A DNA stretch of 64,000 bases from Cryptomeria japonica (Eukaryota; Streptophyta; Pinopsida; Cupressales; Cupressaceae), in the NCBI RefSeq assembly GCF_030272615.1, contig NC_081409.1:652830468-652894467 (forward strand), written 5' to 3'. Below are positions 48,775 through 61,028 of this stretch, in pieces (position 1 is the first letter of the stretch; each line of letters begins with the position of its first letter). A model generated the notes under the pieces. That model made no database searches. It saw nothing but the letters and a program-made list of their open reading frames with translations, and had not been told where the DNA came from. The position numbers and the translations under genes are program-made.

Positions 48775-51678
48775 CTACTCAAGTGTGCCTGAAGGGTCAT
48801 CTCTTTGTTTAAGAGTATCTAGTATTGCTTCATGATCAACAATAGTCACTATCCATAGCTCTTTGGTCTTTGGTTTTTCTTGATGCTTCAACAACTTGAC
48901 ATTTGTAGTTATAATAAGGTGTGAATACATTATAATGGTTTTGTGTCTCTCATAGTCTTCAAATGCAGCTATGCCATTCTTTCTAATCATGTATGTTCGC
49001 AACCAAGTTCCTACAACAACAACTGAACCTGTAGGATATGTGAACCCGTCATCATCTGTCACTGGTTGTGTTATCTTTTGTTTTCCTTGTACACATCGTG
49101 CCAACCAATATTTTGATCTCTCTTCATTCCCTTGCGGTGTAACAACTGCAAAAACATGTCCTGACTGTACAAGATTTGATAGACGATCATACTCAAGTGA
49201 ACTTTCCATGTCATCGTTTGACAAGGATATTGTTTGAGATAAAGGAGTTAGATAGTGGGGAACCCACGTATCAACCCACTCACTTGACTTGCACTGATCC
49301 CAAACACACCGAACACAACTCTGACAAAAACAAGCCAATGCTCATGTCCAAATGGTCCATGTACTTGCATCTGAGCTGAGAAATGAATGCATCTTTGAAG
49401 AATTTTTAATTGTTTGACAATCTAATCTATCTCCCACTGTTCCCTCCTCACCCAACCAAAAGAATCTGCTCACTGCTGAATGAAGAATACCTCCATGTGA
49501 CAATGCTAAACTACACCAATCAACAATAGAATATGCATCAAAGAAATTTGCACCTGAAATCCTCAATTGTTCCTTAACTAGAGCTCTCTTCAAACATGCA
49601 CCTACTCCATCATGCTCTCCCTTCCCATGCCCTGCCTAAAAAAAACACCAAATATGAGGTATACGCCTCTCCACATGCATTCTACTCAACCAATAAAACA
49701 TACGAGCAATCTTGAATTGACCCGTATAGTTAATTGACCATATTATATGTTGGTCAATTGCAATATCTTTCTCATGCAAGAACTCAAAAAAATTCTCGAA
49801 AGAATGTTGCACATACTTAGATGAGTGTGATCTATCATCACTCATATAAAAATGATACTCCCTGATTATCTTCCTGTCCTCTTCTGTACTATCAGGAGCA
49901 TGTCTATACGTAATGTGAACAAAAATAGCAATCTGGACTGAATTGTAGTACTGAGACTATACCTTATTCTATGGTTGCAATGTATAGTTCTTTGCAAAAT
50001 CAACCACCGATACAATAGTTCCAATCAGGAAAGACTTCTTACACATCCTGAACTATTGATCCAACCACTAAGACCTATGGGTGTGCCTTGCATACTTGTA
50101 GAAAATATTTTCCTTAAAATCCAAAATAAAATCAGCAATACTCACTTCTCTTCAGACTAATTCGCATCTAGAACCTTCACCTCCACTCTTCAAAGTATAT
50201 TTCATTGTCTCATATCTTTTTTTCTCAACATAATTCTTTCCAAAATTGTGTTCGCTGCCCTCATGAAAACATGAAACAAACTTTGACAACACACCGCATT
50301 CTGAGCACTTCTCATTCAAACAATCATTTCTATAGAAGTAGCAGCCATCATCTCTAGGGCATAAAAATAGATCTTGCAAGTTTCTTGATGATCTCGAAAA
50401 TAGCATTGCACCACACTCCTGCAACATCTCATTAGTATGCATCATAGAACAAATATGACATAAAAGTTCATGGTACATTGAAAACTCCACATGGTACTTG
50501 CAATAACAGGTATTGTGAATCTTAAGAGGAACACAATAAAATGGTTTCAAAGATTCCAAGGTCCTTTGTGATATTTGTAAATTTGGATGTAATTCACAAA
50601 TTTTTTTGTACAACATTGTTTGGCTTGATTCCAAGAAATGTTTGGGATGCGGTGTGCAGTCTCGGTTGCCGATTCTTAATTTCAAAACATCCTTTACATT
50701 GGGTGATATTCTAGAATTAGAGTGCCAAAATTGTTGAATCTCTTCCTTCACATTGTCAGTCAACTTTCTATCAACATGTGGAAGCCTCCCACCAAATACC
50801 CATGTATCTTGTTGAAGTGGATCGTCAAGTCTTGGTCTTCGTGCAAGTGCTCTATCCAAAGTTTTACGGTTTATGTTAAAATCAACACAAGTTTGTCTCA
50901 TTTGACGAGCCTTCCTCAATTGATGGCTTACTAAGGAGATTGTAATCACTCTTCAAGCAGCTCTCTTATCTCTTTCTTTGGTATTCTTTCCAATAGAATT
51001 GAGAGCGTCAAATAGATTTTTTGCAATAATAGAATTTCTCTCCATCTTCTTGTTCATACAAATCTTCAATTTGTTTAGCAATGGTCTCATCTTTATCATC
51101 TTTAGCAATTGAAGAAATATTTGGCATTGCTTGGTCAATGTCTTATTGCTAAAATTTTGGTTGAAAAGTTGTGTAGCCCACAACCGAACAGTTCTTGTTG
51201 ACCTCTTGCCTTCAAGATTCGCAATAATGTTCTCATCAATTTCAAATAACCATTTTGGGGTTCTTGAAGGTCTTGGATTTGGAATTTGTCTTTCATCCAT
51301 GAGAGGGTCTTCATTTCTAAAGTAATTAGGTGTTACATATGGTTCACTTGGTTGAGAAATTCCACCTTCAATGTTAAAGTTTTCCACATTTTCACCTCCT
51401 ATGTCAAAATTTTCCACATGTTGAGCATTTTCATTATCACTTTCAACATTTTCAAAATTTTCAATATTTTCACTTTCAAAATCTACATTTTCATTTTCAA
51501 TAACTTGTGGCACATTTTCAAATTCAATTTCCTCTTTAGTTGAAGTAACATTAGCAATATTTAACATACCTTGTCTTCTCCTCCTATGATATTCTCTATC
51601 TCTTTCTCTATACACTTCAACTTGGTCATTTGAAAGTTTTCTTTTGCGTTTAGACTTCTGATGACTACTACTCCCCAT
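48775..51678 (-). pseudogene. Transposase-like protein of the large transposon, intronless, 967 codons
   Basis: One reading frame runs from ATG at 51678 to TAG at 48775 with no frameshift, broken only by eight stops (for example TGA at 50950 and 50149, then five TAG and one more TGA). Residues 1-40 are Lys/Arg-rich (KSKRKRK, RRRRQG), a likely nuclear signal or DNA-binding tail; 45-110 are Asn/Glu-rich. A helix-turn-helix-like segment lies at about 260 (TCVDFNINRKTLDRAL). A Cys/His-rich region spans about 375-475 (CYCKYH, CPRDDGC, CLNEKCSEC). A core follows with MSDDRSHSSKY (about 612), TGQFKIARMFYWLSR (about 650) and AGHGKGEHDGVGACLKR (about 684). The last motif set recalls a transposase-like family I know from animal genomes (SDG..SQYKN...HGKG..DG.G...KR); I do not assign a superfamily. 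A compact C-terminal domain (about 840-960) is unrecognised. Confidence 0.7.
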
Positions 51679-51864
51679 TTCCCTCCACACATGTGCTCCT
51701 TCATGATTGACAATGTAAGTTTTCACTTTGAGAATCTCCTGAAAGCACAAATTTGTCTCTAGTTGTCTGAAAACCCTTGATCCTCGACAGAAAATAGAAT
51801 ATGCAGGCTGTGGGTTGTTGGAATCTACAAAATGGCCCACAAACCCTTTTTTTCTTGGTTTTTT

Positions 51865-52002
51865 GTACTAAAATCGGATTTTAGTACAAAAATTTTTGGT
51901 CCCCAAAATTTTTCCCATAGCCACCATTTATTGAGTAAACTGCCACATGGCACAAATCCGATATCCGATTAAATCAGATATCGGATTTTATTAGTCATAC
52001 TT

Positions 52003-52005
<3 letters not shown>
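51865..52005. repeat. Long inverted repeat in right arm, left copy
   Basis: Begins with a 16-bp palindrome (TTTTTGTACTAAAATC and its complement) at about 51859-51891, then GGTCCCCAAAATTTTTCCC, a spacer, the double GATATC palindrome and TTAGTCATACTTTAGAGAG. It is matched in inverse order by 62135-62296. It lies just upstream of the transposase gene and may act as its promoter region. Confidence 0.85.
51954..51989. repeat. Double GATATC palindrome, transposase side
   Basis: AATCCGATATCCGATT followed by AATCAGATATCGGATT. Same arrangement as 34795 and 62153. Confidence 0.85.
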
Positions 52006-52077
<72 letters not shown>

Positions 52078-52078
52078 C
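52004..52078. repeat. (GA)n microsatellite
   Basis: Nearly pure GA run directly joined to the inverted repeat. Its counterpart on the far side is the (CT)n block at 61391-62137. Confidence 0.97.
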
Positions 52079-52978
52079 ATATGAACCCCAATGACACAAT
52101 TTGGTGTCTTAAGGGGTCCTATGGTGTCGTTAGGGGTCATATGGTGTCTTGGGAAACCATGGGACCTCTTATGACACCAAATCATGTCATTAGGGGTCAT
52201 ATGGTGTCCTAAGGGGTCATATGGTGTCCCATGAACCCTTATGACCTCTTAGGACACCATATGACCCCTAACGACACCATAGGACCCCTTAAGACACCAA
52301 ATCATGTCGTTAGGGGTCATATTGTGTCCTACGACCCCGTAAGACATAATATGACCCCTAACAACATGATTTGGTGTCTTAAGGGGTCCTATGGTGTCGT
52401 TAGGGGTCATATGGTGTCCATAGGGGTCATATGGTTCTTGGGACACCATAGGACCCCTTAAGTTAGGCAATTGTGTCATTAGGGGTCATATTGTGTCATA
52501 AGGGGTCATAGGCCACAATATGACCCCTTACGACATGATTTGGTTTCTTAAGGGGTCCTATGGTGTCGTTAGGGGTCATATGGTGTCCATAGGGGTCATA
52601 TGGTGTCTTGGCACACCATAGGACCCCTTAGGACACAATATGATCCCTTAGGACACAATATGACCCAAAGAGACCCAATATGGTGTCATTAGGGGTCATA
52701 TGGTGTCCTAAGAGGTCATAAGGGTTCATGGGACACCATATGACCCCTTAGGACACCATATGACTCCTAACGACATGATTTAGTGTCTTAAGGGGTCCTA
52801 TGGTGTCCATTGGGGTCATATGGTGTCTTGGGACACCATACGACCCATTATGGCACCATATTGGGTCTCTTTGGGTCATATGGTGTCCGAAGGGGTCATA
52901 TGGTGTCCTACCCCTTATGATACCATATGACCCCTTAAGACACCATATTTGGTCATTATGGGTCATATTGTGTCATAT
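52079..52978. repeat. Bidirectional GGGGTCATATGGTGTC satellite, left block
   Basis: Units of about 20-24 bp, TAAGGGGTCATATGGTGTC, occur in both orientations many times, so neighbouring units can pair as hairpins. The block is interrupted by copia-2 within a GTCATAT word and continues at 61029. Confidence 0.93.
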
Positions 52979-54140
52979 TGTTACTACTTATCAAATTGCC
53001 ATTAGTTTTTATATTCAAAGTCATACTATATATTCTAGTCGGTTAGCATTACCGAATCATGCAGTCGGTACACACAGAGAAGTCGGTATGACCAGTCTAG
53101 TTGGTTACAGAAGAAAGTAGTCACAGAATGTAGTATTCACCGAGCTATTTACCGAGTATCTTTTTATGACTACCGAGCAGTAAAGTTAACACACCAAGTT
53201 GGTATTCACCGAGTGAAACGTGTTACCAAATACATTGAACCTGGACATGCATATGAAAATGTATTACAAGATCGAGGCACATATAACCATTATTATATTG
53301 AAAATTGCACTAGAAGATTGTGTATGATTGCAAGGTCAATCTAACCAATGAAATATTTTGTTTAGTTATTCAATCGAGGAATCTTGTTTGTAAGATCGAA
53401 GCAATGAATTAGATCACTGTTTTAAGAGATCTATTTATACAGCATGGATTAAGAACAAGGTGTGTGCATGTATGTATGAAGGAAGACTGTTATAGAGACA
53501 TAGAGAGGTCACTAAGAAGGTTATCAGAGAATAGTCGAAGAACATAGTAAACAGAAGGGTTTACCGAGTTACAATATAGGTTACCAAGGTATGCTATAAG
53601 CAAGGTAATCTTATTTTGAGCACATAGAATCTGCTATAACATTTCAAATGTAAATTTACAGATATTTGTAATGATTTTATTGTAATATTGTGAAGTTGAA
53701 AGAGAAACCTTTAATAGGGTAAAAGACTCTAACCAAGTCTATAAATTGTAAATCCTCTAACCAGGTGCAGCATTCAGATTAATGTTGTAAAAATCCTTTA
53801 GCAAGGTAGATCTAACAGATCTTGTTACTCCTAATAGGGTAAGCTATCAGAAATAGCTAAATGTAGCTCTAACCGAGCAATCTTTATTATTGCAGTAGTG
53901 AAGTTGTGGGTGCCATCCCCACCGCAGTTTTTCTCTCTAACCAAGAGTTTCTGCATAACCAAAATATATGTGTTATGGAGTGAATCATGTATGATTGTTA
54001 TCTATTTATTTTAACTTTATTTTATGTTACTGCACTATTCTGTTTATGCATAACAGTAAGGTTATTATTAAAGAAAAGTTTTGGAGTATTGATTCACCCT
54101 TCCCCTCTCAGTACATTAGCTTTCCATATTGGGCCTAACA
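52979..54140 (+). repeat. 5' LTR of copia-2
   Basis: 1162 bp, TG...CA termini, with CTATTTATAC as the probable TATA region at 53431-53440. It is rich in ACCGAG and CTAACC words. Confidence 0.95.
53431..53440 (+). promoter_or_regulatory. TATA-like site in copia-2 LTR
   Basis: CTATTTATAC, conserved in the 3' LTR near 60319-60328 (CTATTTATAC). Confidence 0.55.
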
Positions 54141-54142
54141 AT

Positions 54143-54154
54143 TGGTATCAGAGC
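54143..54154 (+). promoter_or_regulatory. Primer-binding site of copia-2
   Basis: TGGTATCAGAGC, the standard initiator-Met tRNA primer site of copia elements, two bases after the LTR. Confidence 0.93.
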
Positions 54155-54202
54155 TTGAATCTTGAAAAAGGGTTTAACTACCTAAAGAGAAAGATCTTAT
54201 CA

Positions 54203-55555
54203 ATGGAAGGCTATAAACAATCTCAGAGGATTGTATATCTACAAGAAGAGTTGGATCATGCAAATCAAGTGATTGCAGATATGCAAAGGCAAATGCAAAA
54301 ATCTCTGAAAGTAAGAAGAAGATTATCTGATGACTTGCAGGATTCTCAAGAGTTAGTGGAACAAATCGAGACATCATCTGAGAACAATATATCTGAAGAG
54401 ACTGAAGAAATGATTTGAATGTTGAAAGAAAAGAACAAAGCATTGGCTGATCAACTAAAAGCAATGAAAAGAGAACATGAACATTTCAGTACACAGATGA
54501 CGGAAAATCTAGATGCATTAAGGATGGCTGAGGATAAAGCAAGAGATCTACAAAGAGAGAAACAACAACTTAAAGTCTTAGTATCTGATAAGAATGATGA
54601 AATCATAAGGCTAACTGGTATTCAACAAAATATGACCGATCAACTAGGTTATGCACATCATGAAGCAATTCTAAAGAATGATGAAAATCAAGCATTGAAA
54701 CTTGAAGTATGAAGGTTGATTGATGAACTTGAAACAGAGAAGAAATCCAAAGAAACATTGAAGAAGAGTTATGAAGCATCAAAGATGTTGGATGAGCAAC
54801 TGAATACAAGAAGACCCAACAAAGATGGAGGACTTAGTTACAAAGGAAAAGAATCAACCGAGAAAGGAATTCATACTACCGAGAGAGGAGAATCATCAAA
54901 GCAAGCTGGAAATAGGAATAACATCAAAAGGAAGAAGCCTATTTGCTACTACTGTGGAAATCAAGGTCATACTACCAACATATGGCAGATTAGAAAAGGC
55001 AAGCAACCAAATATCACTAAGTCCAATGGATATTGTTACAATTGCAATAAATATGGTCACACATCTAATCAATGTAGGACAAAGTCTGTTAACAACTATC
55101 AGAAGGCAAAATTCAAAGGGTTTTGTAGAAACTGCAATAGATATGGACATAATACCGAGAAGTACTAGTCTAAGCAAAAGAACTACATGCGGTATCCACA
55201 CCGAGCAAACACTAGAGGTTACCGAACTCACACAGATCCTTACTGATAATATGCAACAGTACCATGGGATTACAATACAAGGATATGGTGCGAATGTTGT
55301 GGAAGATATGGACATATTAGTGCCAACTACTTTATAAGGTTTGGAATGAACAACCGAAGATCATGGAGAAATCCTAGTATGACATGTTTTCATTGTCACA
55401 AAGTTGGACATTTAGCTGGAGATTGCAGAGATCAACCTAGAAGAGACAATGGAGAGATAAAAGAAAAATTCAAGATGATTTGGAAAAAGAAGGAAATCAT
55501 GTCAGATGAAGAAAGCACCTTACCTATCGAGTTAGGTGCACCTATTCCAAGTTAG
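54203..55555 (+). pseudogene. Copia-2 gag-like protein: coiled coil plus five zinc knuckles
   Basis: One frame from ATG 54203 to TAG 55553, with stops at 54416, 54710, 55166 and a TGA-TAA pair near 55238; no frameshift. The first 200 residues are a long heptad-type coiled coil (YLQEELDHANQVIADMQ, LKEKNKALADQLKAM, LIDELETEKKSKETL). Then come five C-x2-C-x4-H-x4-C motifs: CYYCGNQGHTTNIW, CYNCNKYGHTSNQC, CRNCNRYGHNTEKY, CECCGRYGHISANY and CFHCHKVGHLAGDC. Three have lost the last Cys (W, Y, Y). The usual copia gag domain (UBN2/DUF4219) is not seen. Such a protein would bind the element RNA and self-associate. Confidence 0.85.
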
Positions 55556-56097
55556 TCAGAAAAGGTATGAAGGGACTGCATTCTCTAAAGGTTAAATCAT
55601 AACAGTTCCTATTCTATTATGTACAAAATTAAAAATCTGAATAGTTAAGATGCAATTAGTCAGTTTGAAATTCTATCAAAAGTACTTTATAGGAAACCTG
55701 TCAAGTCAGTGTATATAGGAAGCCTGTCAAGTCAATTAATGAAGGAAATTTGGTTACTCAGTTAAAACAAAAAAAGGAGTAAATCAGTAAAAGGTGAACT
55801 AAGTGCATTTAATGTTTTGACCTGACTTGCACGGAGCCCGATAAGGTATTTTTGAGTACTTAAAGGTAATTTCGCAGTCATTTTAATTCACCAAGTTTTC
55901 AAGAGAGCAGAGCAGAGCAGAGCGAATCAAGGCGATAAAAATTCATTCAGAGCAAATTTCAAGGTATTTACATCAAATCTATTCACACTGTTAAGCTGGT
56001 TTCCGATTTAGTCAAATTGCTATTATCTATCAAGTGTGAAGCATCAATCGTTTGTAAACCCTAAGGATAGTTTGCTAAATTTTACCTGAAACCTACA
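55556..56097 (+). other. Spacer between copia-2 ORFs
   Basis: Non-coding. It contains repeated CCTGTCAAGTCA (about 55697-55735) and AGAGCAGAGCAGAGC (55904-55922). Confidence 0.6.
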
Positions 56098-59000
56098 ATG
56101 GCGCCCAAGATCCAAGATCCCGTAGTTGTCAAAAATGTGGAGAAGCCCTCGCTGAAATATTCTTTGACTCCCAAAGTTGCCTCTGAACCGAATGACAAAA
56201 CTGCTTTTTCACTCATCCCGGATCGAGTCTTGTTAGTTGAAGATGTTAGATTCTTCACCAAATGATGTGTTGAGGAACTCGGTCATGTTGAGATTAGTGA
56301 TACATATGATGAACTTTGTATTGATGGCAAAATGGATAGCAAATCTGAGCATATCAAAATCAAGGGATAAACTGAAGCCCTAGCCTATCCCTGTGTGTTC
56401 AAACCCCAGTGGGTTAAGTTTGTCTTGAGAAGAGTACATGATGATTTTATGTGGCTAGAGGAGCAACCATTCAAAATTACTAAGGAAATCATTCATGCGA
56501 TCACTGGATATCCTATCTATGATCATGCACGAGCACAGAAAATGATATCACAGAAGGAGCTAATCAGTCTAACTGGAGTAGAATCAGATTACCGAGGACT
56601 GAAATTGAACAATGTCACCGATGCAGAACTCAAGTTTACAATTAGAGTAATTGGTTAGTGTTTCTTCCAATCTGCAAGGGAAAACAGTGTACCATGTGCC
56701 ATAGTTGACTTGGCCTACAAAATAGTGAAGAAGGGAATGAAAGTAGATTTATGTGAAGTGATACTGAAGAACTTGTTTGAGAACCTGAACACAATAAGGA
56801 AGCCGAAGAAGAACAACTCGACAAATACACTGAAGTTTGGTTCACTTCTTGTATGCATGTTTTTCTACTTTGAGAAGTTATTTCCCTCAGTCGGTAAAGT
56901 AGTTTGGGAGCTACACCGACCTATCACCCATCAAATTAATGATTTTATCAAGAAATTGGGAGATAACTTTAATGATATCATGGATGACTATTTTTGCAAA
57001 TTTCAAGAGAAGATGCACAACAGGTACAGGATCCCACCATAGCTGGTAGAAAAATATAAGGATGATATATGTTTTGAGGTAGACACTGATTATTGTTATA
57101 TGAATGTTGTTGAACCAAGGACTCAATCTTTGCCACCAATGGGTTATGAGATTGACTATGATATAACACAATAACAAATTGATGCCTATCTATCATTGCC
57201 AAGGCATGCTACCAAACTAAGATATGGAACATATGAAGAGGTGAAGGAAAAAGTAAAAATGAGCATTGTAGTACCTAAGGCTACAAGAAAAGCTACAAAA
57301 ATGATAAAGGTTTTATTTGAGAAATTCGGAGAAGAATCCTCCTCTACACCTGTCAAAGGCACTCTTGCCATTACCGAAGAGGAATCAGAAGCTCAAGAGG
57401 CAGAAATAACATTAAGTACCGAGTTGCCTAAGGGTAAAGTTTTGAAAAGAAAGAAATAGGACATTTCAAAGGCCCTACCGACACCACCAACAAAGAGACC
57501 CAACACTAGAGCATTAGCTGCATCACCGAGTAAGAAACAAAAGAGTGTTACTGTACCCAAGGTAACCAAGACCTATAAGAAATCTACTCGGAGACTCATT
57601 TTGGTAAAAGAGTCTAGTGATACAGAATCTGATGATGTGAACAAATTTCAGATTGTAAAAAGCAAAAAGGTAAATATTCATAGTGTTGAAATTTTTTGTG
57701 CCAATCTTAAAGAATATGGTGGATTTGCAGGGTTTAGATATGTTAAGTATGAGACTAGGAATAATGATGAGAAGCGACAAATTGAAGAAGCTGTCATCTA
57801 CACACTTCTAAAGTTTTGGCTAGCTCCATTAGAACTATTAAAGTCACTTCCGAGTGAATTATACTTACATATTGATAACAGATGGAAATATGTAATGGAC
57901 TTAGAGAAACAAATAAGAGAAAGAAGTCTACTCCATCTATTCCCTGATATGTCTGTAGCAGAAATCAAGGAGCATTTGACAACATACAATTCTAAATTTC
58001 TTGTCAAACAGAGAGCCTTAAAATTGATGAATGGGCTATACATTGATGTGGAAAATGAGACAAAAGCCAAGTGGCAAGAAATCTTCAAACTAAAGGATGT
58101 CGGTGAACAATCTCAAGTTGAAATTGTTGATGTCACCAAGCAAGATCCTGATGTCACCAAGCAAGGTCCTGATGCTACCAAGCAAGACCCAACTGACACT
58201 ATCCAAATTGATGAAGATGTTATGGATGAAGAAGCACTGGAACAGGAAATGATTGAAGGCACTACCTATGCAAAACTTGTATCTAGTGAATCTGTTTTAG
58301 AACAAGTTCAGCCTTATCTACCGGTGAAGCCACTTATCTCAACTGAAGCTCCTAAGGACATAGATCAAGGCACTAAAGGTCACAAGTCTGAAGCAGTAGA
58401 AGATACAACCAAAGATCAGACGTCTCAAGCACTGTCAAGCACTGTAAATGTTACAGCTGAGACCCCTAGCACCGAGACACCCAAGGACACTACAAAGGCT
58501 ACAGGAACCGACCAAAGTGTTGCATCTTCTGAGCAACCTACCGAGCATCAGCAAGCCTCACAAGCACTTGTCTTAGTGCATCTGACCAAAGGAAAAGAGA
58601 AGAAGGTGAGAAAACATAGTTTCAAAATTGATTTGACTAAACCGATAGTGTTGCCCAATGTGGATATCTCAAAGTTAAAAGGGCAAGCACTTACTGATTT
58701 TGGTGAACTATGCAAAGCAAAGGCCGAACAAGAAAAATAATTGGCTATTCAAAAGAAGAATAAAGTAATTCAGAAGGTAAAGACACTACTAACATAAATG
58801 CTACCTTCAGCAACAGTGTCAACCAATGCAGCCATCCACATTCAACTGGATGAACTCCTTACTCAAATAGAAACATTTGGAGTTGATGCATCTTAGTACT
58901 TAAGCAAGCTAAAAGATAAAGAGCTTACAACAAAAATGATTGAAGAGGTACAAAAAGCTCTAGCTATAGGAAAAGTAAAGCTTGTCAAATTCATTGCTGA

Positions 59001-59481
59001 GTTGTCCCCTCAACTCAAGCATGTTCTTTATTTATTTCAGAAGCTTTGTACATTTTCCTTATTCATTAAAGATATCAAGAATAAAACTGATGCAATTGAG
59101 AAATAGATCATCGATCTCTCAACTAAGTTGACCACTGAGCCTAATTCAGTTCAAAATTTTTATACCAAGCTTCAACAGCTCATGGCTCAACAGTTAGAAC
59201 TCAGGAATGAAGAGCATAAAATCAGGATGGATATAATGACCCTTCAAACATTATTCCTTCCTCATCTCTCATCAGTACAGGAACAGATAAACAGAGCTAC
59301 ACACCTATCAACTACACAAGAGGGAAGCACTCTTGATGGCTTAATATCACTATTAGTTGATATTCAACCACAAAATTCATTAATGGAAAGTGTAAAGGAT
59401 TCACTCTCAGTCGCCCTCACTAATGCCCAGAACAAGTATAAATCTATTTTTGATCAGTTACCGCCCCCGGATGGAAATTAA
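56098..59481 (+). pseudogene. Copia-2 ORF2, unknown 1127-codon protein
   Basis: Single frame from ATG 56098 (MAPKIQDPVVVKN) to TAA at 59479. It is broken only by ten stops: TGA 56263; TAA 56368, 57172, 58738, 58795; TAG 56656, 57040, 57457, 58894, 59104. The N-terminal third (to about 57050) looks folded: WVKFVLRRVHDDFMWLEEQP, ITKEIIHAITGYPIYD, FGSLLVCMFFYFEKLFPS. This resembles plant-transposon-associated domains found in non-autonomous LTR elements, but I cannot name one firmly. A basic, low-complexity middle (KKQKSVTVPK) follows, then a second helical block (57700-58090), repeats VTKQDPD/VTKQGPD/ATKQDPT (58129-58200), a Thr/Ser/Glu linker and a helical C-terminus. It is not RT, integrase or protease. 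Confidence 0.8.
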
Positions 59482-59494
59482 GCTTTTGATGTTT

Positions 59495-59866
59495 GTCAAA
59501 AAGGGGGATTAATACTATAATACTACATAGGGGGAGTAATACTATAATACTACATAGGGGGAGTAATACTATATTTGGAGAGTGACATAATTTTTGTAAC
59601 ACAGTTTTGAGTATTGTATACAAGGGGAGTATACCGAGCAGAATATACAGAGCAATCAGAGTACACAAGCACAGAATAGAACTGAGCATGCAAAATCCGA
59701 GTTATGTATAGAATAATGATAAGGGGAGTATATCTGCATATACTATTTCATTGACTATTGTATATATTGTCAAGTGTAGTCATTTTGCAATGTATATAGA
59801 TTTTTTGAGTTATGACTTTGAAAGTAGTTTTTGTCAAACATCTCAAGTAATGTCAAAAGGGGAGAT
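59495..59866 (+). promoter_or_regulatory. Polypurine tract of copia-2 with upstream G-rich repeats
   Basis: The functional tract AAAAGGGGAGAT ends at 59866, directly before the LTR. Upstream, AAAAAGGGGGATTAATACTA and two copies of ACATAGGGGGAGTAATACTA (59500-59572, spaced 27 bp) are further purine tracts that could prime plus-strand DNA. Confidence 0.8.
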
Positions 59867-61028
59867 TGTTACTACTTATCAAATTGCTATTAGTTTCTAT
59901 ATTCAAAGTCATACTATATATTCTATTCAGTTAGCATTACCGAATCATGCAGTCAGTACACACAGAGAAGTTGGTATGAACAGTCTAGTCGGTTACAGAA
60001 GAAAGCAATCACAAAATGCAGTATTCACCGAGCTGTTTACCAAGTATCTTTTTATGGCTACCAAGCAGTAAAGTTAACACATCGAGTTGATATTCACCGA
60101 GTGAAACGTGTTACTAGATACATTGAACCTAGACATGCATATGAAAACGTATTACAAGATCGAGGCACATCTAACCGTTATTACATTGGAAATTGCACTA
60201 GAAGATTGTGTATGATTGCAAGGTCAATCTAACCAATGAAATATTTTGTTTAGTTATTCAATCGATGAATCTTGTTTGTAAGATCGAAGAAATGAATTAG
60301 ATCACCGTTTTAAGAGACCTATTTATACGGCATGGATTAAGAACAAGGTGTGTGCATGTATGTATGAAGGAAGACTGTTACAGAGACACAGAGAGGTCAC
60401 CGAGAAGGTTATTAGAGAACAGTCGAAGAATAGAGTAAACAGAAGGGTTTACTGAGTTACAATATGGGTTACCGAGGTATGCTACAAGCAAGGTAATCTT
60501 ATTCTGAGCACATAGAATCTGCTATAACATTTTAGATGTAAAGTTGCAGATATTTGTAATGATTTTATTGTAATATTGTGAAGTTGAAAGAGAAACCTTT
60601 AACAGGGTAAAAGACTCTAACCAAGTCTATAAATTGTAAATCCTCTACCCAGGTGCAGCATTCATATTAATGTTGTAAAAATCCTTTAGCAAGGTAGATC
60701 TAATAGATCTTGTTACTCCTAACAGGGCAAGCTATTAGAAATAGCTAAATGTAGCTCTTACCGAGCAATTTTTATTATTGTAGTAGTGAAGTTGTGGGTG
60801 CCATCCCCACCGCAGTTTTTCTCTCTAACCAAGAGTTTCTGCATAACCAAAATATATGTGTTATGGAGTGAATCATGTATGATTGTTATCTATTTATTTT
60901 AACTTTATTTTATGTTACCGCACTATTCTGTTTATGCATAACAGTAAGGTTATTATTAAATAAAATTTTTGGAGTATTGATTCACCCCTCCCCTCTTAGT
61001 ACATTAGCTTTCCATATTGGGCCTAACA
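59867..61028 (+). repeat. 3' LTR of copia-2
   Basis: Same length and ends as the 5' LTR; differences are mostly transitions. It is followed by CATAT. Confidence 0.95.

Larger units (their letters stand above)
52979..61028 (+). mobile_element. Pol-less copia-type element copia-2, 8050 bp
   Basis: LTRs at 52979-54140 and 59867-61028 are both 1162 bp (TGTTACTACTT to GGGCCTAACA). Target duplication CATAT is at 52974-52978 and 61029-61033. The primer site TGGTATCAGAGC (Met-tRNA type) and polypurine tract AAAAGGGGAGAT are intact. The interior encodes a coiled-coil/zinc-knuckle protein (54203-55555) and a second long protein (56098-59481), but no protease, integrase, RT or RNase H. In the first 71 bp I count four LTR differences, so this copy is not fresh. 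It inserted into the satellite of the large transposon. Confidence 0.95.
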
